Shown: positions 53,001 through 61,400 of the stretch, piece by piece | Layout of the letters: every line of letters begins with the position of its first letter | Numbering within the stretch: position 1 is the first letter of the stretch | Assembly: GCA_016806645.1 (NCBI GenBank) | Contig: JACSYO010002128.1 | Span: 1,695,501-1,759,500 of the forward strand | DNA length: 64,000 nucleotides | Direction: 5' to 3' | Source: Ophiodon elongatus | Lineage: Eukaryota; Chordata; Actinopteri; Perciformes; Hexagrammidae | Notes under the pieces: generated by a model | Told to the model about the DNA's origin: nothing | What the model saw: only the letters and a program-made list of their open reading frames with translations | The model's database searches: none | Made by a program: the position numbers and the translations under genes

Positions 53001-56000
53001 CACAACACCTGATATGGTCTGGGCGCTGGTTTTCTAAATGCTGTCCAGGGGATAGAACGTGGGCTGCTGTCATGAAGAGGAAATGAAATAAGTCTCCATG
53101 CTGTGAGCCATTATACACCACAAGAGGTTAACGCCATAATTCGGATCACAAGACACCTCAGCTCCCGTGGGGGAGTGGAAACAAAGAATCCTTTTCTTCA
53201 CAAGCGCAGACACAAGGCACAATATGCACCAGATCTGGGACATTGTTGCAAGAGCCATTAAAAAGAAGAAGAAGAAAAAAAACACTCTATAACTCACCAG
53301 GGATGTTTGAATACAGTGACACATACAATCGGCTGCACACTCAATTACAGCAGCTGGACAGTGCAGAATACACAAGACAATAAATAACAACCCCAAACTT
53401 AAATAAATATGAGTCAGAGTGTCACCAGCTGATAAATCACAGACTTTCAGCACAATACCTGATAGAAATTTCAAGATAGATTAAGTATTTTCTTGTCTGA
53501 AATGCCGAATGAATGAATTTTGGATCCTCTGAATAAGAGAAGAAGTGAGCATATCTGGTGGCAAGCAGCTGGCAAACTGTGAAATGATCACACTCACAAG
53601 TTACCTCGCGTGAGAAGATGAAATGTGAGGATTATAGGCTTAATCCTTAAAGAAAAGGTGCCCATCCTCAAACCTATTCTTGATCCTCCACACTAAGAAA
53701 ACAGTGCAAGACCACACAAAGAATTCCAGTGATTAGAGACAACAACAATGCTAGATAAATCTAGAGGTTAAAGAATCATGCAGAAACATTTTTTGTTTCT
53801 GCTAGGGTGATATTACAGCTTAATTTTAAACTATGACTGCGTGTGAGGTTGTTACCTGGCTGTGGATTTCTGAGGTGCTGCTCTTCCCAGGCTCAAAGTC
53901 GAATATGCTCCTCGGTTCAGGGTGCTGCTTTCCCGGGTCTGCCACCTTATCTACATCCTCGCTCCTGAAACATAACACCCCGACACACACACCACGGACA
54001 GCAGCTAAATCATGGCTTCATTGTAAGTGCCTGTAACAACAAATCCAAACTTGTCTGTCCCACACGTTTTCCCTCCACTGCTCCTGGCCTTTTTGATTGG
54101 TATTCACATAAGACGCCACCTGCAGTGCTTATCTGTTGTGAGGAATAACTTCATATTGGTTTAAATAGCCTACTAGTACTTGAAAAGAAAAAAAGAAAAC
54201 ATCAGTATACTGTTAAATCTCCTCTCTTGCTAAACATTGTATCAGAAGGGGAATTTGGATTTATGTCATTTCTTGTCTCTTTAAAACATTTGTGCATGGA
54301 AAAGGAACTTTTGCATCAAACTTAGCTGTCTGGTCTAATCTTTGCGTAAATTATGTCATTTTATTTCCGCTTTTAGTTAATTATTATTATATCTAATCTC
54401 CAAAAAGTAACTGCGAAAAGGAAAGCTAGCTATTTCAATCTTTTACCAGTCTTTGTGCTAAGATATGCTAACTGGCTGCTGGCCATATCTACATATTTAG
54501 GCATGTTTAGAGTACAGAAGAGAGAGCGTTAACAATCTTCTCATCTGTCTCTCTGCAAGAAAGCGAGTAAGTGTATTTCCTAAATTGTCGTACTATTCCT
54601 TTAAGTCTGACTCCCGCCTTTGTGCCATTCTGTGTCCAGTGACCCCGAAGCTGTTACATCAAACCAGTGAAAACTCACCAGTCTGGTAGAGCTCCATAAG
54701 GCGTCAGTCTGAAGAGGTTCTTGTCTGCTTCATTACTTTCTTCTGTGTTGGCAGATAACTGGAGGCCTGCAGATCAGTGGGTCAGTGCAGATCAGTCTTC
54801 AGTAAAAACTGATTATGTAACTGGACAGGATAACAATGTGGACTTTGGTGGATTCACTTACGTTCGGCTGACCACTGCTCCGAATCCTCCAGATCAGATT
54901 CTGGTCAACGACAACAGAGAGGCTTTTTTTAGACTAACAACACTGAACGACATTAGTTTATATTGATAAATCAACCAAAATATCATTCTTATCCATTTGT
55001 CATGCTCCTATACTCCTTTACAATATGACTGGATTTGTCTTATAGTAAAACACTCTTATCAATATTTTAGATCCTTTACAGAAGTCAAATGAAAAATGTC
55101 CCAGTGTAAGAGTTCTCTGATACAATTAAATCAAACATTACAACTCACTTCCACCTCACATCCTCATACTGGACTTCATTAGAGAATTCAAAACTTAAAA
55201 CCCATCACGTTGACTACAATAACTCCATCTTATTTCCATTGATTTCAACTCATTGTTGAGCTATGCTTTGTTGCCTGTTATGTGCGTAATGTTGATTTTT
55301 ATTACAGATTTTATATGATGTGGCATGAAAGGTGCCATCAAATAAAAATGTATCATTATCATCATTATTGTTAGTAATACTAATATTATTATCAAATGGA
55401 GAAATCCTGTATTTGCTCTACCAAAGCTCCTCAGAAGCACCTCAGTGAGTAGTATGCTAACTTTGTAGCTGTACTCCTCGGTGCTTTGAAATCCACCAAA
55501 ACCACCTCAGTGCAGCGATGTTGACGTGAACCACACACATAACACGGAATGTGCTCCTATTAAGCAACACATAACAAATGAACAGCTAGATTTAGGAGGG
55601 GCAGAAATAATAAGCTGGATTATTGTCAGAGTTATTAAGCAGAGATGACATAAGACTTTAGGGCTCTTTCATCATGTCTTATTTTGCCCCTGCAATAATC
55701 TGTTTGCTGGATCACCTCTGTAGGACCTGACACTGGCAGAGAGGAATTCACTCTGGTATTGTGTTTGTGCGAAGAGGAGGAGGAGGAGGAGGAGGAGGAG
55801 CGTTCTTACCCTCTGGCTTCTTGTGAATCTGTCTGAACATGCTCTTGTACCAGTCTCTGGGCTTGTTCACACTCTGGTATAAGAAAAGAGGTAAGGGTGC
55901 AGAGGTTAAACAAATTTGGTGAATTAGATTTACACAAATACAACACCATTGGATTTAGCAGGAACTAAATATGTTGTTGAGAAGAAAAAAGATAAATTAA

Positions 56001-57219
56001 TATAATGTAATGCTAGTTTATCAAACAGTACATTCCGTGTCTTTGTCTTACTGATCTGGAGGCAATGGGCATCCCAGTTTCATCCACTGGACCGATTCCT
56101 GAGAACTTGATAAGCCTCTCCTCCTTGGTGGGCGTCCAGCTGTGTGGTAAAGTGGTGGAGCCCTGGACACCGTTGGACAATCCACCTAGGATACAATCAC
56201 AAAAATAAGAATTCAGAAATCATGTTGTGGTGAAGTATACAGCCACTGATCTGGTTTTAATCCCGACCACATCACATGAAACCCGTCTAAAGTATCGTGT
56301 ACCACTTTACACATCAACTGACATTTCAACTGCATTCATCTGTCACTCTTCGACTGCTTCAAATTCAGTTTCCTTCAGTGGTTGCTTGTCAGCTAATATT
56401 TCAGCTGCATTCATGTTCTCTTTGAACAACATTTTTAACTCCTTTCAAAGCTTCCACTTCCACATTTTAACTGATACTACAATTTATCAGGCATTACACT
56501 TAAATTAACACATTTGAATTTGATCCAGTGCTGGCACTTTAAAATGTTTCAGCACTTGAATTTTGACTGCTACTTCATCTACAACTTTAAAATAGGTTCA
56601 TTTCAGCAGAGAGCACACATGCATTTTGATCAGTTAATTTAGACCTAGATATGTGTTTATTTCCTTGAAACTTATGTTCAGCAAGACACTTGTGTTATGC
56701 ATAGATTTAAAAAAAATAATTAAAAAAATAATCATACCATGCAACTGTGAGGGGCCATAGTAAGATCCAAAGCTGAGAGTTGTTGGTCCACTTCCATTCA
56801 CGTCTGACAACTTTAGAAGGACAGCAGAATTATATCTGCATATTAGTAATACAACCACTCAGTGTCATGTAACTGACAAGTGCAACAGTGATGGTTTCAA
56901 AACAAGGCTGAACGTACAGTCTGTGATGCATCGTTTTTCCACAGGGAGGAGCTCTTGTTTACTGAATTCCATGCACTCAACCTCGGTATTGTTATTAACA
57001 CAGCCTCCAGGAAATTACTGCGCATACCTTGTACTTCTCTTCACATGACAATCCTGCAGAGCGAAAAGGGCTCAGAGGAGGCGTAGGGAGTCCAGGGGAG
57101 ATGACCACCTCATGGGTCAGCTCTGGAGAAGTTAGGATTTGCTGACCTGATGAAACTCCAGGCTCCCCGGAGAACATAACCCGGGAGCCATTTGGATCGC
57201 CAACCACTTCCGCACATTG
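46681..57219 (-). CDS. sorbs3: sorbs3, vinexin (19 coding exons seen; initiator exon unresolved)
   Basis: Nineteen minus-strand exons join in consistent phase into 2118 nt: 705 codons plus TGA. In order: a Pro-rich start (VISPGLPTPPLSPFRS); a SoHo segment around residues 119-155 (GIGPVDETGMPIASRS, RDWYKSMFRQIHKK); RSIFDFEPGKSS; an acidic helix (LVSELSRFEAELDSEI); SH3-1 about 346-396 (ARVKFNFQAQ, NWFEGEHHGR); SH3-2 about 418-480; a Ser/Pro-rich linker about 480-620; and SH3-3 about 651-705 ending FGTFPGNYVAPF. The three C-terminal SH3 domains plus SoHo define the SORBS family; the APF end and the pdlim2 neighbour point to SORBS3 (human 671 residues). Vinexin binds vinculin through its first two SH3 domains and Sos through the third, acting at focal adhesions and cell junctions. 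The first exon here enters in phase 0 without its own convincing start, so the N-terminus is incomplete. Confidence 0.92.
47021..47127 (-). CDS. sorbs3: sorbs3 coding exon (SH3-3 core)
   Basis: Encodes YKAVYNYKPQNSDELELREG, DIVRVMEKCDDGWFVG. It contains the ALYDY-like start, the ELELREGD RT-loop and the DDGWFVG ligand-binding tryptophan. The acceptor is CTATTTTAG, the donor GTAAGG. Confidence 0.95.
47208..47296 (-). CDS. sorbs3: sorbs3 coding exon (linker before SH3-3)
   Basis: Encodes GAIPNQAARFNPHSSSLPNN then PDSAVGQRQ, leading into SH3-3. The acceptor is TTTTTTCCAG in phase 0, the donor GTACGT in phase 2. Support comes from phase fit and position rather than conserved sequence. Confidence 0.82.
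47430..47975 (-). CDS. sorbs3: sorbs3 large exon (end of SH3-2 and Ser/Pro linker)
   Basis: 546 nt, 182 codons. It starts GETIDITRRVDEKWLEGRIS and SGIFPASYVQV, completing SH3-2, then a linker with dense SP motifs (SPGPISPGSPAPQSP, SPLSPFSPTSLSPKPEHSP), as expected for a phosphorylated linker between SH3-2 and SH3-3. Phase 0 at both ends; the acceptor is TTGTCTTTAG, the donor GTCTGC, which is weak. Confidence 0.93.
48231..48300 (+). repeat. Fragment of a teleost MITE-like repeat abutting a sorbs3 donor
   Basis: The run AAAGCTAACCAGCTGCTGGT followed by AGCTTTCCATTTAGCATACA parallels the better preserved copy at 54425-54605 and a repeat I remember from many fish genomes. It ends two bases short of the donor of the neighbouring sorbs3 exon. 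Confidence 0.5.
48309..48434 (-). CDS. sorbs3: sorbs3 coding exon (linker and start of SH3-2)
   Basis: Encodes ILLPTEKPTPIKSPTLQVLD then YGEAVALFNFNADLPVELSF, ending RK. It matches human vinexin PKPIKPPTYQVLEYGEAVAQY and SORBS1 YGEAIAKFNFNGD. The acceptor is TTTTTATAG, the donor GTGAGT, phase 0 at both ends. Confidence 0.95.
48547..48661 (-). CDS. sorbs3: sorbs3 coding exon (SH3-1 core)
   Basis: Encodes ELMLQKGDIVYIHRQVDANW then FEGEHHGRAGIFPTSYVE, the RT loop, ligand-binding Trp and Pro of the first SH3 domain. It is nearly identical to SORBS paralogs. The acceptor is CTTTTATTCAG, the donor GTGAAT. Confidence 0.95.
48819..48865 (-). CDS. sorbs3: sorbs3 coding exon (SH3-1 start)
   Basis: Encodes MKAARVKFNFQAQSPK, the first strand of SH3-1 (human KAARLKFDFQAQSPK). 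The acceptor is TTTTTCCAG, the donor GTGAGT, phase 2 out. The Met is internal, although in vinexin-beta-type short isoforms a start near here could be used. Confidence 0.93.
49034..49095 (-). CDS. sorbs3: sorbs3 coding exon (basic linker before SH3-1)
   Basis: Encodes ERLSPANDTMERPPKKEEKK, matching the charged stretch that precedes SH3-1 in human vinexin (ARREEKKRKAARL). The acceptor is CCTTCTACAG, the donor GTATGT, phase 1 in and 0 out. Confidence 0.88.
49750..49820 (-). CDS. sorbs3: sorbs3 coding exon with tandem acceptor
   Basis: Encodes SSSAARQPVHQSVGTSLTSA then PTY in the unstructured linker. The acceptor TTTTTCAGCAG is a NAGNAG site, so the exon may start at 49820 or 49817. The donor is GTAAAC, phase 1 out. 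Phase fit with both neighbours supports the exon; sequence conservation is weak. Confidence 0.78.
49971..50003. repeat. (GT)n microsatellite
   Basis: About 16 GT units in a sorbs3 intron. Confidence 0.95.
50101..50415 (+). mobile_element. Degenerate L1-type reverse transcriptase fragment
   Basis: CAT-GCA-GAT-GAT-ACT-GTG at 50101-50118 encodes HADDTV, the YADD active-site motif of reverse transcriptase with Tyr changed to His. After a stop and frame change it continues LISIMSLVFSGFRINPRPKA and later ASSEF, like the L1 stretch that reads FGxFSGYxIN-x-KSE. It is on the plus strand, antisense to sorbs3, inside an intron. Stops and a lost Tyr mean it is a dead remnant. Confidence 0.55.
51270..51325 (-). 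CDS. sorbs3: sorbs3 coding exon
   Basis: Encodes EARGGDPVTASKTETTYY plus two bases of a Ser codon. The acceptor is CTGCTTTCAG, the donor GTCAGT. Disordered linker; accepted on phase compatibility with both flanking exons. Confidence 0.78.
51988..52095 (-). CDS. sorbs3: sorbs3 coding exon (acidic helix)
   Basis: Encodes ASLVSELSRFEAELDSEIQG then LERRLSQKKPRRGRGE. It corresponds to human vinexin LAELSAELDKDLRAIETRL, a predicted helix, followed by a basic patch. The reading frame requires the GTACTG donor; a stronger GTGAGG donor lies 5 bases inside and would frameshift. The acceptor is GGGCTCAG. Confidence 0.85.
52256..52309 (-). CDS. sorbs3: sorbs3 coding exon
   Basis: Encodes VHVTPKKQPDTEKSPSIE, 18 codons, phase 0 at both ends, so it could be skipped without frameshift. 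The acceptor is CTGTCCTTAG, the donor GTGAGC. Linker sequence without family motif. Confidence 0.75.
53856..53964 (-). CDS. sorbs3: sorbs3 coding exon (RSIFDFEPGKSS motif)
   Basis: Encodes SEDVDKVADPGKQHPEPRSI then FDFEPGKSSTSEIHSQ. The PRSIF-E-PGKSS motif is a hallmark of SORBS proteins (SORBS2 has PRSIFEYEPGKSS). The acceptor is TTATGTTTCAG, the donor GTAACA, phase 2 in and 0 out. Confidence 0.92.
54425..54605 (+). repeat. Teleost MITE/SINE-like interspersed repeat
   Basis: Contains GCTAGCTATTTCAATC, CAGTCTTTGTGCTAAGATA, TGCTAACTGGCTGCTGGCCA, CTGCAAGAAAGCGAGTAAG and ends CTATTCCTTTAAG. I recognise this series as a short non-autonomous repeat very common in teleost genomes. It is intronic in sorbs3. 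Its exact class is not decided by sequence alone. Confidence 0.65.
54679..54742 (-). CDS. sorbs3: sorbs3 coding exon
   Basis: Encodes ESNEADKNLFRLTPYGALPD and two bases of a Trp codon. The donor is GTGAGT; the acceptor CCAACACAG has a weak pyrimidine tract. Phase fits both neighbours. Confidence 0.8.
54862..54900 (-). CDS. sorbs3: sorbs3 micro-exon
   Basis: A 39-nt exon encoding SDLEDSEQWSAE. The donor is GTAAGT, the acceptor GTTGACCAG. It joins the preceding KKPE and following ESNEAD in one acidic stretch. Its multiple-of-three length means it can be skipped in frame. Confidence 0.75.
55774..55800. repeat. (AGG)n trinucleotide repeat
   Basis: Nine GAG/AGG units, ending ten bases from the exon at 55810-55873. 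In the minus-strand transcript this is a (CTC)n pyrimidine tract just inside the intron. Confidence 0.92.
55810..55873 (-). CDS. sorbs3: sorbs3 coding exon (SoHo DWYK motif)
   Basis: Encodes SVNKPRDWYKSMFRQIHKKP plus E, the core of the sorbin-homology domain (human RPRDWYRRMFQQIHRK). SoHo binds flotillin in SORBS proteins. The acceptor is TCTTATACCAG, the donor GTAAGA in phase 1. Confidence 0.95.
56052..56185 (-). CDS. sorbs3: sorbs3 coding exon (GIGPVDE motif of SoHo)
   Basis: Encodes GLSNGVQGSTTLPHSWTPTK, EERLIKFSGIGPVDETGMPI and ASRS. GIGPVDE-G-PIA is invariant among SORBS paralogs. The acceptor is GTATCCTAG, the donor GTAAGA, phase 1 in and 0 out. Confidence 0.95.
56738..56810 (-). CDS. 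sorbs3: sorbs3 coding exon
   Basis: Encodes LSDVNGSGPTTLSFGSYYGP then SQLH, similar to human vinexin VIRNGGSNTLNFQFHDP. The acceptor TTCTAAAG is required for frame, because the nearby GTTGTCAG acceptor would give a stop. The donor is GTATGA. Confidence 0.85.
57028..57219 (-). CDS. sorbs3: sorbs3 most 5' confirmed coding exon
   Basis: 192 nt, phase 0 at both ends, encoding QCAEVVGDPNGSRVMFSGEP, then EVVISPGLPTPPLSPFRSAG and LSCEEKYK. It resembles the SORBS1 stretch EVIVVPLYL ... RPPTPLGP only loosely. The acceptor is CCTTAATGTTTAG, the donor GTATGC. Translation may begin at the internal Met 15 or in an upstream exon. Confidence 0.8.
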
Positions 57220-58366
57220 CTAAACATTAAGGAAATGAGAAAGGCTGATGATTAGAAACAATGTGTGAACTTTACTCCTGTCATGTCTTCTCCTGTTGGC
57301 CCTGGGTAAACACTGCTCTCTACGGGAGGTCATGTGAACTTATTAGCAGCCCAGCTATTCTCCAGAGAATAACTCGCCTCAGTGGGGGAGCCTCTGATGA
57401 AAAGGCCCCTAATTTATTTAAAGCAGGACCAGTGGGAAGTGGTGTTCCACCCACTTCATCATCTCTCTTGCCACAATTGCAGAAAGGCCTCATTCAAAGT
57501 GCAGAGTGGGGGCACTGAAACAGGAGAGGACCATTATGAGCCCATTAACTCCCTATTCACCAGGCCTCCCTATTCTCCAGCCAAGAGGTGGAGCCGGGGC
57601 CACAGAGGTTGGGAAGGGGCCGTTGATGTCAACTTCAAAGTCCAGCAGGGCTAGCAGTGGTCTTGTGGTCTCCATGGTGATATATTTACGTCCCTCGTCC
57701 GTGATGGCTAGTCCAGCTCTTTTATTGGAGCGCGATGTATTTGAATCAGGTGCTTTGGTTCTCCCTGCGTGGTTGCCGGGGGTCATGGGAAAGCCCATGT
57801 GCCTTTGAGGCAACGGTAGAACTGCTATCTGCACCAAAGGCATGATGTGGTGAAACTCGTCTGTCTCCTGGATTTTGTGGGTTTAATGTGCTTATTCAAG
57901 ACAATGTCATTTGTTCAACTGTTGTAAAAGTCAACACTTTGCATAATTACAAAAAAATGGCTTTACCTGCGACTGCATGTGATCTGTTATGGTCCTTGTG
58001 TGACAGATGTCAAATGCTTGTGTTGAGCATCAAAAGTACCTGCAAAGACATGCAAAATGAAAAAGTTATATGATAGTACACTTATATTTTCTATAAGGGG
58101 GGGTTGCAATATTTGTATCAAAACGATGAGCTATGTTTTTAAAAAAGGGAAATTGAATAGCACCTTCAGATGCTTTATCATCAGATCAAGATGATATTGT
58201 TTTTGTACCTGAAATCATTGCTGGAGCAAACTATTCAGATGTCCACTCCAATTGGCTGCTTTCATGAAATGTGCAGTCAGGCATAAAACAACTTTCTCTT
58301 CATGTATTATTACCAGTTCATGATTGCTCTACCTTGAGGAAAACATTTTGGAAATATTGGAAATGG

Positions 58367-58413
58367 TATATTGGTTACCCACTGTTAACCGTTAACAGTG
58401 GGTAACCAATATA
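58367..58413. repeat. Perfect 47-bp palindrome (23-bp arms)
   Basis: Left arm TATATTGGTTACCCAC then TGTTAAC, central C, right arm the exact reverse complement. The centre reads GTTAAC-C-GTTAAC, two HNF1-type half-sites. It would form a hairpin with almost no loop. No flanking direct repeats are evident. Confidence 0.9.
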
Positions 58414-61400
58414 AAAAAAAATTGTGTCGCTTTATTTGGATTGAAACACTAAAAAATTAGCTTGAGTCTTAGTTACAATCTCACCGCTGTCACCAAATTG
58501 TTATGCAAATGTTGCGAAATCTTCAATGTTGCACGGAAAGGCATGACATCACATTTTTCCAACAGAGCCTTCAAAGCAGGATAGAGCTTCAAACCAGTAA
58601 GTGAAAGACAGACAGAAATACAGAAATTGTTCATGTAAAATGCCCTAAACTGCTCAGTTAAATTCCTCAAAGAACAATCTGAATGAGAAAATAGGTTTTC
58701 AGGGCCTAAAGTTAAAGAGTTAAAGAGATCCGTAACTTTTTTTTCATTGCAGATATTATCCAATCAATGTCTATGAAAATGATCCAAACATCTGAAGATT
58801 GTATCCCTTAGAATTGTGTTCTGAATCTTTCAGCCGGCTCTTTTTTAACCCTTTGAGTCATTAGTTGTGTCATAAATCACATGTTTCATCCAGGCAGACT
58901 TGACAACAGTTCCATTATCTCCTCCCACTTGTATTCCAAAGAGGGAAAGTTAGCGTCACCCACTTTTCCCTTTTACTGAGGAAAAATCCACCCAACAACG
59001 AATGTGACTCACAGGCCTGCTTCACTTTTCCCAGTCATACAATGCCGTAATAATCTGGATTTGAGGGGCTGGGTGATGGAGAAGGTCGGCTACTGAAAGT
59101 GGAGACCAGCTTCCAATCAATTGCACCTCAGAAAAACAGATTAGGCCCTGCTGTTTCAACATCAAAGGCATGGGGAAAATGAGAGGAAGGCCATTTCCGC
59201 TCCTGTATGCGGCAGGCACCTCTCATCTACAGTGGCTACATGGCCCATAATAACATTGTAGGCATAGAAACCACAGCCGTGTACAGCCCTGCATATGTGC
59301 ACCCTGGCCCTCTGCAGAAACAAGGTTGTTTAAGTCTTTGTAAATTTGGACTGTGGTCAAAACGTATCTCATCTTGTCTTATCTTGGGGGTAAAACAACA
59401 CAGATTGTGAACCAACAATAGGGTTAATATAAGGCTATTTTTTCCTGTTCTGATGCAAACTATAGCTGTGTAGCTTGGGAAGAAAGTAATGGCCGAGTCT
59501 GGGCCAAGCTACTACTGGCTGAGAGCTGCCCAACACAATTTTCACAAATTACTTTTCCATGTGGCATTTGCAGTTGAGCATTAGAGTCTATAATCCTTGT
59601 GGTCAAGTCCAAGAAAACTATACGCACTCTGTGTCTCTGTGCACAAGGTTAGGACATAGCACAGAGCGCATACACTGATAGAACCAATGCTCCAGTTTCC
59701 AGACAACGATGTCACTCTCTCTGAGTCATCATCTCCCAATAAACTGCCTTACATAACGGGATAAAATGGCATCTGGGCGATTGTGTGTACAACAATACCA
59801 TTACTGCACAGGCATGACAGATGACTTATCATTGCCCAAAGCAATCTCAGCCAGACGATTATCTGTCCAACAATAGGAAACACTGCAAACAAGCTACATT
59901 TACAAGTAAAGACTTAACTAACCTAATTTACAATGTGTTTGACATGCTGGTTCTTATTTACACCAAATCTCCTCACGGCAGGCTGCCATGCACTTTAAAG
60001 GCCCCATCACACTGACGAACTAGATGAGTAATTCATTGGCATTTTTAATGAGTAGTGTTTCCACACAGGCCTCTTTAATACAGAATTCCTGAAGAGCAAA
60101 GTAGCTCCTTTTTCAAGACAGCTGCCTTTTTCCACACCCATGCATTTTATAATTGTTGTTGTTACTTGAAAACTATTAACAAATATATTAATAAAATGCG
60201 GGATTGAATTAACTGCGCTGCCATAAAGTTGGGGGACTCATAAGAGTAAAAAAGAAAGCAGCAGAGACAGAATTATTCTGACCTTTGGTCTCGCTCCAAA
60301 AGCAATGGATCCTACATTTTATCATTTTTCCTGATATTTGTTCTTCTTATAAAATATAAATTTGCCTAAATATTATTAGTATTATTTTCCCTAGATTACT
60401 AAAAAGTTGACTTGGGAGCTCAATTCACTCAGAGGCCCAACATACTGAGAAGCCCAGCTTTATCGACATCACATCCTGATGAGTAAGCTCATGTCATAAC
60501 AGTGTCTCTGTGTTTCATTTCTCTGGGGAGTTGAATCAAACAGGGAAATCCTCCAACAGCGCATGCATCCCCCCATCCAGAGCATCAAACACAATCCTAC
60601 CTAATAAGGAAAAATCTGTGTTGATATCTAGCAAATCCCTGTCCCTTAAGCCTGGCTCTCCCTGGGTTTGCTCTGAACACCCAGTGCATTCTCACATCAT
60701 TACTGAGACTCAACAGCAGAGGCAGCTATACGCTTTCACATGGATACAGTTTTTCAAACTGGTGGTATGTGACTGATTGATGCCATCTTTCTGAGATGTG
60801 TAAACTTTATGGCCCAAGTATTAGTTGAACCCCTGCTAAGTGAGAGGTCCATTATCACCACAGGATCAGTTTTGGGATGGAAGGAAAAACGGAGCCATAA
60901 AAGGTCTATGTGCTTCTCGGCTGAGAATGAGATGATGTCCTGCATTTTATATTTCCAGATTACTGCAGAGTATTTTTTGTTGGATTCTGCTTTGCATTTA
61001 GTCCGATACAGGGCAACTAAGGACATCCAAAATAAAAATCAGGGGATTTTAGTATGAAAAGCTCTGCCTCTGTCCCCCAGGAAACTCATCCGGTCTTGAA
61101 GATGCACAGAGCCAGATGTGAAACTCTGTAACCTGATCTACAACACAGAAGTTTACTAGCTTCACAACATAATCAAATCAGACATTTGTGTTGCAATATA
61201 TAAAAAATAAAAATAAAATAAAAAGTTACATTAGTGAGGTTTTTTGTTGCCTTCTTCTTTTACCCATAAGGCGCGGGTGAGGAACCAGACTATTATGTGA
61301 AGTTGCTGAGCCAGAGCAGACCTACTCAGCAGCTACAAGGTCAGTGAACTTCACCACACCCCTGATTCCTGTGAATCACAATGGGAGGTTTGCACAGCTG

